Shown here: positions 9,328-17,010 of the stretch, one piece after another
Numbering within the stretch: position 1 is the first letter of the stretch
Layout: each line of letters begins with the position of its first letter
Source of the DNA: Monoraphidium neglectum
Taxonomy: Eukaryota; Chlorophyta; Chlorophyceae; Sphaeropleales; Selenastraceae
Length of the DNA stretch: 17,010 nt
Assembly: GCF_000611645.1 (NCBI RefSeq)
Contig: NW_014012548.1
Coordinates: 1-17,010 of the forward strand
Reading direction: 5' to 3'
Notes under the pieces: generated by a model
Seen by the model: the letters and a program-made list of their open reading frames with translations, nothing else
Databases searched by the model: none
What the model was told of the DNA's origin: nothing
Program-made: the position numbers and the translations under genes

Positions 9328-9349
9328 AGCGCTGGCAGGTGCCAGCGCT
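9328..9349. promoter_or_regulatory. Perfect 10-bp inverted repeat upstream of copy 3
   Basis: AGCGCTGGCA, a GG spacer and TGCCAGCGCT form a perfect hairpin or palindrome ending 54 bp before the ATG. The right arm belongs to the upstream block that all three copies share; the left arm is present only here. It could be a protein-binding dyad or a 5' UTR hairpin. Confidence 0.4.
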
Positions 9350-9362
9350 TGATGTTCGGTTG
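9338..9362 (+). promoter_or_regulatory. Conserved upstream block of MYND copy 3
   Basis: It is the counterpart of 56-80 and 4224-4248 (GGTGCCAGCGCTTGA, then a diverged end). It overlaps the right arm of the inverted repeat and ends 42 bp before the ATG, the same distance as in copy 2. Confidence 0.3.
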
Positions 9363-9403
9363 ACTGTGCGTGTCATATGTTGTTTAACCCTTGCTCATAC
9401 ACC

Positions 9404-11986
9404 ATGGACCGCCTTCTGGGCGAGATCGCCACCGCAGTGCGATCACCCCGGGCAAACGCCGCGGCCTTAGAGCGCCTGAATCTAGATTTCAATCTGAAAT
9501 TGAAAAATTCCAGTGACCCTATCCGCGACGGCTTGGACACCATCAGCCCTGCAGTGTTCGTTCACGTGCTTGATTCGCTGCTTGTGCGCCGCGGCCGCGC
9601 GAGCGGCAATGCCGGGGCGCCAAGCAGTGCCTTCGATGCAGCTGTCAGCCGATTCGAGGTGGGTGGCGCTATACCTTGAGGCGCGCCGCGCCCTGACTAG
9701 ATGCGCACACAAGAGGAGCCCGCATGGCGGGAAATGGACACCAGCGCCCACCAACTTCTCACAGGGTCATGCCTCGCAAACTCCACTTGCCACCTTTTCT
9801 CAACAATTCAAATCCAACCCCTTTATTGTGTCAATGTACTGTAGTAAGGCACACTCCTCAACCGTCCCTCCACGACAGGGCTCCGTGATAAGGGTCCTGC
9901 ACTTCGTCGCCGCTCGTGGCAGCGGCGCGTATGACGCTCTCCGCACGCCCGCCTGCGCAGCCGCCGCCGCCGCCGCGGCCGCTCGTGCGGACGCGGCCGC
10001 GTGCGCCGCGGGCGCGTACACTGCAGACGGAGGCGGCTACGTCGGGTTCACAGGGCGGAGGCGCGTGCTGCTGCTCAACCGGATTGTCAGGGAGACCCTG
10101 CACGAAGACGCCCACGCCGCGCTGCCCGCCGCCGCCGCCGTGCTGCGGACGCCCGGCGCGCCCGAGGCGCTGCTGCGCGCCGGGCTGCTGCCGCCGCCGA
10201 GCGAGGCGGAGGAGCGCGGCTGCTGGCGGCGGTGCGAGCGGAATTCGCTGGAGGGGGACCATCTGTGGCCGTTCCTGAGTCTGGTTCACATGATCACCAA
10301 CGTCGCGGAGCATGTCGCTGACGGCACGCTGCAGCCCGACGCCGACAGCCGCGCCGCCCTCGCGGCGTGGGCGGCGGCGCAGCCGCGCGTCGCGCCGCTG
10401 TTCATTGACGTTCTCAGGACCCGCCTCGCGCAGGGCGCGGTAGGCGCGGAGCCCGCCGCGATGCTGGCCGGGCTGCTGCTGCGCCCTAGCGTCGCGCAAG
10501 GGGCAGAGGCGCCGATCAGCGCCGCGTTATTGGCGCACGCGCCGGCCATCCTACCGAAGCTCGCGGCGCACACGCAGCAACCAGTCGTGTGTCAAGCGAC
10601 TCGGAGCATGGCGTGGTGCGCCATCGCAAGCCTGCTATCCTCCAACAGCCGCGCCGCGGTCGTCGCCGCGTGCGGGAGGGATCTAGCCAAGCACGCGCTC
10701 GCCTTCCTCGGCCGCCCTGCCCGCTGGGCCGCCAGCAGCGGCGCCGCGGCCGCCCCAGGCCCCGATGCGCCTATGGACGACAGCGTCGACGCCTTTGCGC
10801 TCAACGACGCCTCCCGCGTGCTGTTTGAAGTGGCGCGCGCGGAGGCGACGGCCGTTTTTGACGGCCGCCTGCCCCTCAGCTGCGTTGCCGCAGTGCCTGG
10901 TGCGGCTGCGGCGCTTGTGGCGGGGGCGCGCGCGTGGCTGGCGGCAGCGCGGGCTAGGGACGAAGCATCTGGAAAGGGGAGCACAGACACAGCCCACGCG
11001 TACGTGTGTGCCACGATCGCATTCGTTGCAGAAGTCGAGCAGTCAGCAGAACTTGAGGGCATTGCCAGGCGTGCCACAAGCAGCTGCGGCGGCGGCGGCG
11101 GAGGGAAAGGAGGAGGAGGAGGCGCAGGCGGCGGCGATGAGCAGGGCAGCGCGTGGTTGTGCTCACTACGGCGCCTCGGCGCGCCCCCGCTGCTGGCGGC
11201 CGCGCTGGCCGTGCCTGGGGTTGACAGCAGGCACAGCAAGGATGTCGCGTTTGCGCTGGCGCTGCTGCTGTATGAATGCGGACAGGGACAGCAAGCGGCT
11301 GCGTGGGAGGAGGCCGGCACGGCGGCCGGCACAGATGCGTCCGGCCTGCGGCGGCGCATTTGGACGGCGCTTATGAATGATCCAGGCCGTAACGGCGTCT
11401 GCTTGATGCGGTGGCTCTGCTTACTTCGGTCATGCTGCAGTGGTGACATGGCCGCCACGCCGTTTGCGCTCTCGTTCATCACTCAGTGCACGTACATGTG
11501 TGCACAGGAACTAGCTGCAGAGGCTGCTGCGCACCTGCTATGGGATGTCGAGGAGTGGGCAGCGAGGGAGTGGGCAGAGTGCGGCGACGGTAGCGGCGGC
11601 GGCGACTTGGGCGGCAGCTGCGACGGCGGGTGCAGCCGTGGCGTTGACCGGGCTCGCGCGGAGGGCGGTCAGTGCAGCGGGCTTCTGAAGCGTACCCTGC
11701 AGGGAGGGCAAACAGGTGCGGCGCAGGCGGCTGACCTGGCGCATGCAGAGCAGGCGCTAGTGTCGCTGCTGCGCTGGGCTTCGCGGGGGGCTCATGCAGA
11801 GGGACCGGCGGGGCGCGCGGCGCTGGTTGAGAAGGAGGCGCGAGACGCGCTGGCGCACCTGCGCTCCAGGCGTCAGGCGTTGGGGCTGACGATTCAAGAG
11901 GCGAGGCTGGCGCACAATCAGCAGGAGCAGCAGCAGGAGCAGCAGCAGGAGCAGGAGCAGCAGCAGGAGCAGGAGCAGCAGCATGC

Positions 11987-12023
<37 letters not shown>

Positions 12024-12452
12024 GAGGAGCAGCAGCTTGAGGAGCAGCAGCAGCAGCAGCAGCAGCAGGCTCAGCCAGGACAAATCCAGCAGCAGTGGCA
12101 GCAATTGCAAGTGCAGGGGCAGTATGAGCAGCAGCAGCTGCAGTTGCAGCAGCAAGAGGAGGATGGTAAAGAGCAGGCAACTGCAGGGCCATCCACAACA
12201 ACAACAGCCGGGCAGCCACGCCAGACGCACGCCGGCAGCTCTGTGGGCGGGCGGCGGGTCGCTGTGTGTGCAGCGTGCGGCATGGACGAGAGCGCCGCGC
12301 GGGCGCGGCTGCACCTGTGCCGCGGCTGCCGTCTGGCGTGGTTCTGCTCTGACGAGTGCTACAAGGGCTACTGGCCGGCGCACAGAGTGGCGTGCCGCGA
12401 GGAGCAGGCGCGGCGGGCGGGGCAGGCAGCTTCAAAGATGGGCCGTGTGTAG
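9404..12452 (+). CDS. MYND zinc-finger / poly-Gln protein, tandem copy 3 (two exons)
   Basis: Exons are 9404-9658 and 9879-12452 (942 aa). The ATG is in ACACCATGG. The donor GAG|GTGGGT and acceptor CACGACAG| match the other copies and join in phase 0. An open frame also runs from 9513 through the intron, but its part before 9879 lacks any counterpart in the paralogues. The body keeps the conserved blocks, for example RTPGAPEALLRAGLLPP, LQPDADSRAALAAWAAA, CGRDLAKHALAFLGRPARW and LRRLGAPPLLAAALAVPG. A Gly-rich linker with Lys and Ala interruptions, Gln/Glu-rich residues at about 766-844, and the MYND finger (C882, C885, C899, C902, C908, C912, H920, C924) follow. It ends ASKMGRV as in copy 2, its closest relative. 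The role is probably protein binding, and the partner is unknown. Confidence 0.87.
9659..9878 (+). other. Intron 1 of MYND copy 3
   Basis: This 220-bp phase-0 intron is closely similar to that of copy 2, including CTCCTCAACCGTCCCTC before the CACGACAG acceptor. CTCAACC is the branch-site candidate. An in-frame TGA soon after the donor would truncate unspliced messages. Confidence 0.8.
11919..12155 (+). repeat. CAG/GAG tract (poly-Gln/Glu) in copy 3
   Basis: Gln-rich residues at about 766-844. The first part is a CAG-CAG-GAG type array giving EQQQEQQQEQEQQQEQEQQ. The middle is a pure CAG run at about 11989-12020. The pattern differs from the HEQQQ units of copy 2, so the tracts expanded after duplication. 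Confidence 0.95.
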
Positions 12453-13000
12453 CACGTTGTCAACAGCTTTCTAGCTGGGAGGTCGTCAGCTCTCAAGCCT
12501 TGTTTTCATAACCTTCCTTTCGATTTGACATTGCTTCCACCTTCTCAAAACAACCCACGACCCCTTTTTGCGGCCAGGCGTGCGCACTGGCATCCCTCCA
12601 GCATTGATGCGGACGCGTCCCCATTCGACACGCAGCCCATCTGGCGCACCTCATCAAGCGCACACATTGATTCTGCATGTTACTGCCACATGCAGGAGTG
12701 CTCGCCCTGAAGCAAACCGCGACCTCCCATCATGGCTGTCACCCGCACCCGTGTTGATGGGGCAGGCTGTGACTCACATTCTGCGGCTTGCCACGGCGCA
12801 CAACGTGCTGCTGCGGCGCTGCACTGAGTAACCCGACAGGCTGGCCCGACTCCGGCGCGCCGTGCTTGCCTTCATGACAACCACAAACCAGCGGGCCAGC
12901 TGAGGTGGCTGGGGGGCTGAGTTCTTCGACAGGCGCATGGCAAGGCATGGCGAAAAGCACGTAGGGTGGCATGGCTGGGGCGCCGCTGCTTGCTGCCGCG
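12453..13000. repeat. 3' flank of copy 3, related to 7462-8060
   Basis: It is the counterpart of the copy 2 flank; recognisable similarity fades near 13000-13030, which marks the right edge of the tandem array. No gene is supported here, and no TGTAA was found. Confidence 0.6.
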
Positions 13001-13030
13001 GCTGTGCTGCTCGATCATGTTGCAGCTCCT

Positions 13031-13409
13031 GGTCCACGCACCTCCACGATCACCACGTATCAAGACTCCGGATGGTTGTCTAAGCGTAAAAATAATACAA
13101 ATAATTCTGTGAATACAAATACGGTGATCCGTCTTGCAGAGGCCCTCGCTTCCTAGGAAGGACCTTAGTCAGTCCGCGGGCTGGTACAACCGCGGTGGAA
13201 TCCGCCCGAGCCAGTGCGATCGAACGCTGGCTTCAAAGTGCGCATTAACTCGATTGTATCGATTTTCTTGAACTTTGCAGCGCTTCTTTGTGCATCAGAC
13301 GCTTGCGATCCGCGGGGTGCAGTAGGGAGCCGGCTTCCCCAGAGCAGCCCCCACTGCCACCAATCAAGGAGGAGCCAGACCTGCACAGCCAAACAGCAGT
13401 GGGGAGACA
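13031..13409. other. Spacer and probable promoter/5' UTR of the secreted-protein gene
   Basis: An AT-richer stretch at about 13085-13125 (AATAATACAAATAATTC) is unlike its surroundings. It is followed by sequence leading to the ATG at 13410, with CCAAT at 13359. No clear TATA box or gene was seen. Confidence 0.3.
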
Positions 13410-15743
13410 ATGAGGAGCAGCACGATCCTGGCGCTCGCGGTGCTGGCGCTGTGCGCCGGTGAACGGGCGCGCGCGCTTGGGCGCAGCCGCGGCGCGTATG
13501 GGCCCACGAGGGCGCGGCAGCTGCTTGGGCCGCCGGGCCGGCCGGGCGTGCGCAGACGTCCAAAGCATGTCCGGCATGCCGTGACGTCGCTGCGCTTTGC
13601 TTCTCTGCTCTGGCTCCGCCCCCGCAAACTGCCTCCCACAAGCTCCCAAGGCCAGCTCTCACATAAGAAGCCAGCCGGCTCCCCCGCAGCCCCACCTGCC
13701 CACGCCTCCCCTTACACCCCCCACCAAACACGGCGAGCCGCAGCCCCCTCCCACGCGTGTCTTGCCCACCCACTAACATACACACCCGCAACACCCGGCC
13801 GGCCCCCAACTACCCAGGCGCCGCCAGCGCGTCGCGCGAACTGCTGGGCCACATACCCAAGGTGGACCTGCCCCCAATCACGGCCTTCCTGCCGCCCCTC
13901 GAGTCTGTGGATATGATGTCCCTCGCGCAGTTCCTCAACAAGACCGGCCTGCCCCAATTGAAGGAGCTCGGCCTGCCGCCGATCCAGGTGCGGTTAGGCG
14001 CGGCGCGCGGGCCGGGCCGCGGGCCGGGCCGAAGGGCGCTCGTCGCCGCGCCGGCGGGCGAGGGCCCCTGAGGCGCCGTCGTGGCTCGTGAGGGGCCCCG
14101 CGTCGGGCGCAGGAGCGCGAGCAGGCGGCGGCGCCGCGCGCTCATGCGCTCGCGCGGCGCAAGGGGCCGCGGCAGCTCGAGCTGCGGCAGCGGGGCTGTG
14201 GGGTGTGATCTCCCAAACGCTGTCGTGCCCCCAAATGCACAACGACAGGTTGCATTTCGCCACCCCGTCCCTCACACCCGTGCTTGTTCACACCCTTAAC
14301 CGACCATCCATGTTCACGCTGAACTTCACAGGAGCTGCTGAAGCCCGTCGGTGGCGCCAGGAACTTTGGAAAGCACGCTCACTCCAAGGAGGAGATCCTG
14401 GCGATGGCCAACGCCACCATGATCAAGGTTGGCGGGACAAAAAAACAAAAACCAGGAAACCACAACCATGAAGCTTATTGGGGCCATTACGAGGGGCAAT
14501 TAGCATCGGTTTGCAATCTGTGTGGGGATGGTGATCACCGCGGTGATGGCGTCATGTGATGATGACGTGTGCGTGGGGGCGGGCGGGCGGCGCGACGCGT
14601 GCGCAGGCAGCGACTTGTGTCCAGTGCCGATTGTAGATGCTGCTTTCTGCGTGTGTGGTGGGTAGTTGAGAGTGCAGCAGAGCAGGAAGGGGTGTGCGCG
14701 GGGCCAAGGGACAAAACGCCCATGAGAGACGTCAAGCATGGGCCAAGGGTGGGCATAATGGTGGTGGCAAACGCGGCGTGGCGAGGGCATGCGGCATGTC
14801 CAAGGGGTGGCGCGGCGTGGAGGGCGTGTCTGGTGGCGTGGCGTGCACTTTTACAGCACGCCTGCTCAGGTCTGGGAGGGCAATCAATCTGATCTAGAGC
14901 GGCAGGCGCCCTGCAAAGCAGCTCATCCCGCAGCAAACGCGGCTTGAGGTGGCCCTGCTCGGCGCCACGCCTGGCAATCGGCCGGGCGCGGCCGGCAGCC
15001 GCTCTCAGGCGCTCGGCTGGCTGGGGCGCGCGAGCGCTGCCCGGCTTACCAGATGCGGTGGGGCCGTGAGGCGCCCTCACGGCCTGCAGCGGCTGCCAAG
15101 CTGCTAGCAGTGTGGGGGCCGACCACAGGCGGCAGCCCCGCCAGCGCCACCAACGCCCAACTAAGCCTCATCCCCTGACGCCACAGCTCTCCTGGCCTTA
15201 CCACTCCCCTTGATGCTCGCACACAAGCCCACGCTCCAATATAAAAGCATGGAAGAGGCACACATGGGTTGCTGGCCTAAAATTGCGATGTCACCCAAAA
15301 TTCTAGTGCCACAGCTCAATCCCAATCATCCAATCCCTCCCATCGCCCCTGCCACGCAGGTCATCACCGAGATGCTGCCCCCGGAGCTGAAGGCCTTCGC
15401 CGGCGTGCAGCTGCCCAAGATCAAGATGGGCGGCGTCATCCCCCAGATCAAGCTGCCCCCGCTGCCCGCCAACCTGCCGCCGCTCGCCGACATCCTGCGG
15501 GCGCTGCCGCCGATCGACGCAGCCGGCCTCAACGCCGCGCTGCCCGGGCTCAGCCTGCTCAACCTCCCGCCTCCCGCGGAGATCGTCAAGGCCCTCCACA
15601 CGGTCGGGGGCCTGCTGGCCACGCTTCCGAAGCCGGAGGGGCTCCCGAGCCTCGACGAGATCATTCGGATCGTGAACTCGTTCAGCGGGACGGTCAACAA
15701 GGTCGTGTCCGCGCCGGGCACGGAGCAGCCCGTGATTGGCTGA
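13410..15743 (+). CDS. Small secreted LPP-rich protein (four exons)
   Basis: Exons are 13410-13458, 13818-13987, 14332-14427 and 15360-15743 (232 aa). Junctions are GCCG|GTGAAC..CCCAG|GC (phase 1), CAG|GTGCGG..CACAG|GAG (phase 0) and AAG|GTTGGC..CGCAG|GTC (phase 0). Removing intron 1 completes a secretion signal: basic R2, hydrophobic residues 5-15, then Ala-Ser-Ala at 19-21, with cleavage expected before S22. That restoration is the main support for the model. The mature part has no Cys. It contains eight LPP motifs (DLPPI, FLPPL, GLPPI, MLPPE, KLPPL, NLPPL, ALPPI, NLPPP) spaced among amphipathic helical stretches, and two N-glycosylation sequons (N57-K-T, N100-A-T). No family was recognised. 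It is likely extracellular, cell-wall or endomembrane located. Exon 3 is the least certain part. Confidence 0.7.
14428..15359 (+). other. Intron 3 of the secreted-protein gene
   Basis: This 932-bp intron has no supported internal gene. It contains a perfect 14-bp palindrome ATCACCGCGGTGAT at 14534-14547, overlapping the 10-bp GGTGATCACC at 14530-14539. ORFs inside it have no coding character. An extra small exon cannot be excluded, although the flanking exons already join in frame. Confidence 0.5.
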
Positions 15744-16264
15744 TGACGCGGATCGTTCCAGAGACCGACGGACGGCGGCCCAGTGCCGTTGCCGCCAGGC
15801 GGCCGGCGGGCCGGGCCGCTTTTGGCGGTTTCTGTGTGTTTTCAGGGCTGCCCCGACGCCGCGATTTCGCGTGGCGGTCGGGCGCAATGACCGTTGTTGC
15901 CGCCGTCGCTGGCGTCCATGACCCAACCCATTCATTCTTAGCTTCCTGAGTACCATCCTTTGCCACGTCCCTGGTTGTTTCTTGCCCCCTTCTCAGTCCC
16001 TTGCGTCGCGCCCTGCCACAGCGCGCACCGCGCATGCCGCGGCGCTGCGGGGCGGCCCTCTGCTGCCCCGCGCGCGCCCAGGGTCACGCGGTTCGCGCGA
16101 GGCTCATTGCGACCTCACGCCCCCCTGTTTCATAATCCTGCGCTGCCTCTTCCATGCGTTATTCGATTTGGCACCGCATGAATTCGCCCACCCTGCCTTT
16201 ATTAGATGTGCCCCCTCCCCCCACGCCCCCTCCAAGTTCTCTCGTGCCCACACATACTGCAAAG

Positions 16265-16269
16265 TGTAA
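16265..16269 (+). terminator. TGTAA, probable poly(A) signal of the secreted-protein gene
   Basis: TGTAA lies 522 bp after the TGA at 15741. It is the only instance noticed between the stop and the end of the window. The distance fits the long 3' UTRs of green algae, so 15744 to about 16285 is probably 3' UTR. Confidence 0.45.
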
Positions 16270-16701
16270 CCGGGTCGGATCAAAGGCCGACACACAAGGG
16301 ACTGAAAGTTGAAAAACAGCAATGACACGAGAGCTGGAGCCGAAGTAGCTGGGTGTTAAAAAACTTGCAGGCAGCACTTCGCCAGAAGAAAAGGACGGCG
16401 TGCCGCCCTGCAGTAGTTCGAATATAACAGTGGGTGCTGCGACAGGCGCACGGCGGCCCAGCCAGAAGGGGGCCGGCCTGGCACGGCCGTGCCTGCCCCT
16501 TTTGGCAAGGCAAGACCTGCCTCCTCCCCGCCTGCCCGTCTGCCGCGTGGGCAGGCGCCGGCCTCGCCCCGACGCGAGGGGTGCGCCTGCTTGCCCCCGG
16601 CCACGCGGGTCGCAGGGCTGGCACCGGCTCAGTAGGGGATTTTGTTTTGCAGCGACTGCGGGTTGGTGCGAGCAGCACAGAACGGCATGTTCGTGTTCAT
16701 G

Positions 16702-16760
<59 letters not shown>

Positions 16761-17010
16761 ACGCGCGTGAGTGATCGTGCTGCGAGTCGAAGATGAGGGG
16801 TTGAAAAAGGGCCAGAATGTGGTGCGGCGCTAGGGCTTGGCTGGACAGGCCCGCTGCGTGGTACAGTTGAGATGAGGACGGCTCGAGCGATCCTCCAGGA
16901 TGAACAATAGGGAGGGTGTCGTGCCAACCAGCGCTGCTTGCAGCAGCTGACGTCGCCGTGCCACCCAGATGCAAGCACCCCGCGCAATGGCACCCCATCC
17001 TGTTGTATGC
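16270..17010. other. Right-end region without a supported gene
   Basis: Apart from a GT microsatellite, no gene is seen. A minus-strand frame beginning MGCHCAGCLHLGG at 16998 runs through the GT repeat as His-Thr codons and into low-complexity sequence; it has no other support. Confidence 0.4.
16709..16759. repeat. (GT)25 dinucleotide microsatellite
   Basis: A pure GT run of 25 units. It sits inside a 72-bp strictly alternating purine-pyrimidine stretch (16698-16769) that begins CATGTGTGTGCG and ends GCACGCGCGTG. Such sequence readily adopts Z-DNA. Confidence 0.97.

Larger units (their letters stand above)
8440..9337. repeat. Duplicated spacer before copy 3 (counterpart of 3217-4223)
   Basis: It aligns in order with the spacer before copy 2, through the anchors given for that spacer and then AAGCACACAGCGGCC and CGTCAACTGCGG near its end. 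Apart from the decayed antisense exon no gene is seen. Confidence 0.7.

Noticed and set aside
9513..9878. Open frame extending copy 3 exon 2 upstream through the intron
   Set aside because: The extra stretch has no counterpart in copies 1 and 2, while the spliced model gives the 85-codon exon shared by all three.
118..12452. SET-domain (SMYD-type) methyltransferase, because MYND often pairs with SET
   Set aside because: No SET signature such as NHSC or a GEEL-like motif is present, and the MYND finger is at the extreme C-terminus.
13160..13225. Possible tRNA because of GATCGAAC near 13218
   Set aside because: The bases around it do not form a T-arm or acceptor stem on either strand.
16159..16998. 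279-codon minus-strand frame with a Cys/His-rich start and a His-Thr run
   Set aside because: The His-Thr run is the GT microsatellite, and the rest is low complexity with no recognisable domain or paralogue.

Overview
The window looks like nuclear DNA of a GC-rich unicellular eukaryote, most likely a chlorophyte green alga. The evidence is intron-containing genes with GT-AG borders, a Kozak-like GCCACCATGG at one start, GC-rich Ala/Gly/Gln-rich coding exons between less GC-rich spacers, long CAG and GT microsatellites, and TGTAA motifs (the usual green-algal poly(A) signal) downstream of genes. The species cannot be named from this sequence. No rRNA, tRNA, CRISPR array or intact transposon was seen.

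Layout. Positions 1-12452 hold three tandem head-to-tail copies of one gene (118-2994, 4290-7461, 9404-12452). Each has an 85-codon first exon, a phase-0 intron of 216-220 bp, and one large second exon. The products (886, 984 and 942 aa) share a conserved N-terminal helical motif, a long Ala/Leu-rich helical body that may be HEAT/ARM-like, a glycine-rich spacer, a hypervariable poly-Gln tract and a C-terminal MYND zinc finger. The introns, 5' flanks and intergenic spacers are also recognisably duplicated, so whole gene-plus-spacer units were copied. Copies 2 and 3 are closest to each other. Copy 1 has lost its last five codons to a nonsense change.

The spacer between copies 1 and 2 contains a possible two-exon minus-strand gene (3106-3496, 101 aa). 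A decayed relative of its second exon lies in the next spacer (8455-8525). A separate spacer segment follows copies 2 and 3 but is not recognisable after copy 1.

Positions 13410-15743 hold an unrelated four-exon plus-strand gene for a 232-aa secreted protein. Its signal peptide is completed only when the first intron is removed, and the mature part is cysteine-free and rich in LPP motifs. Its 3' region carries a TGTAA at 16265. The rest of the window has no supported gene and includes a 25-unit GT repeat inside a 72-bp alternating purine-pyrimidine run.

Function. MYND fingers are protein-protein interaction modules that usually bind proline-rich peptides. The three paralogues are therefore probably scaffold or regulatory proteins diversifying by repeat length. 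No catalytic domain was recognised, and no functional link to the secreted-protein gene can be read from the sequence.
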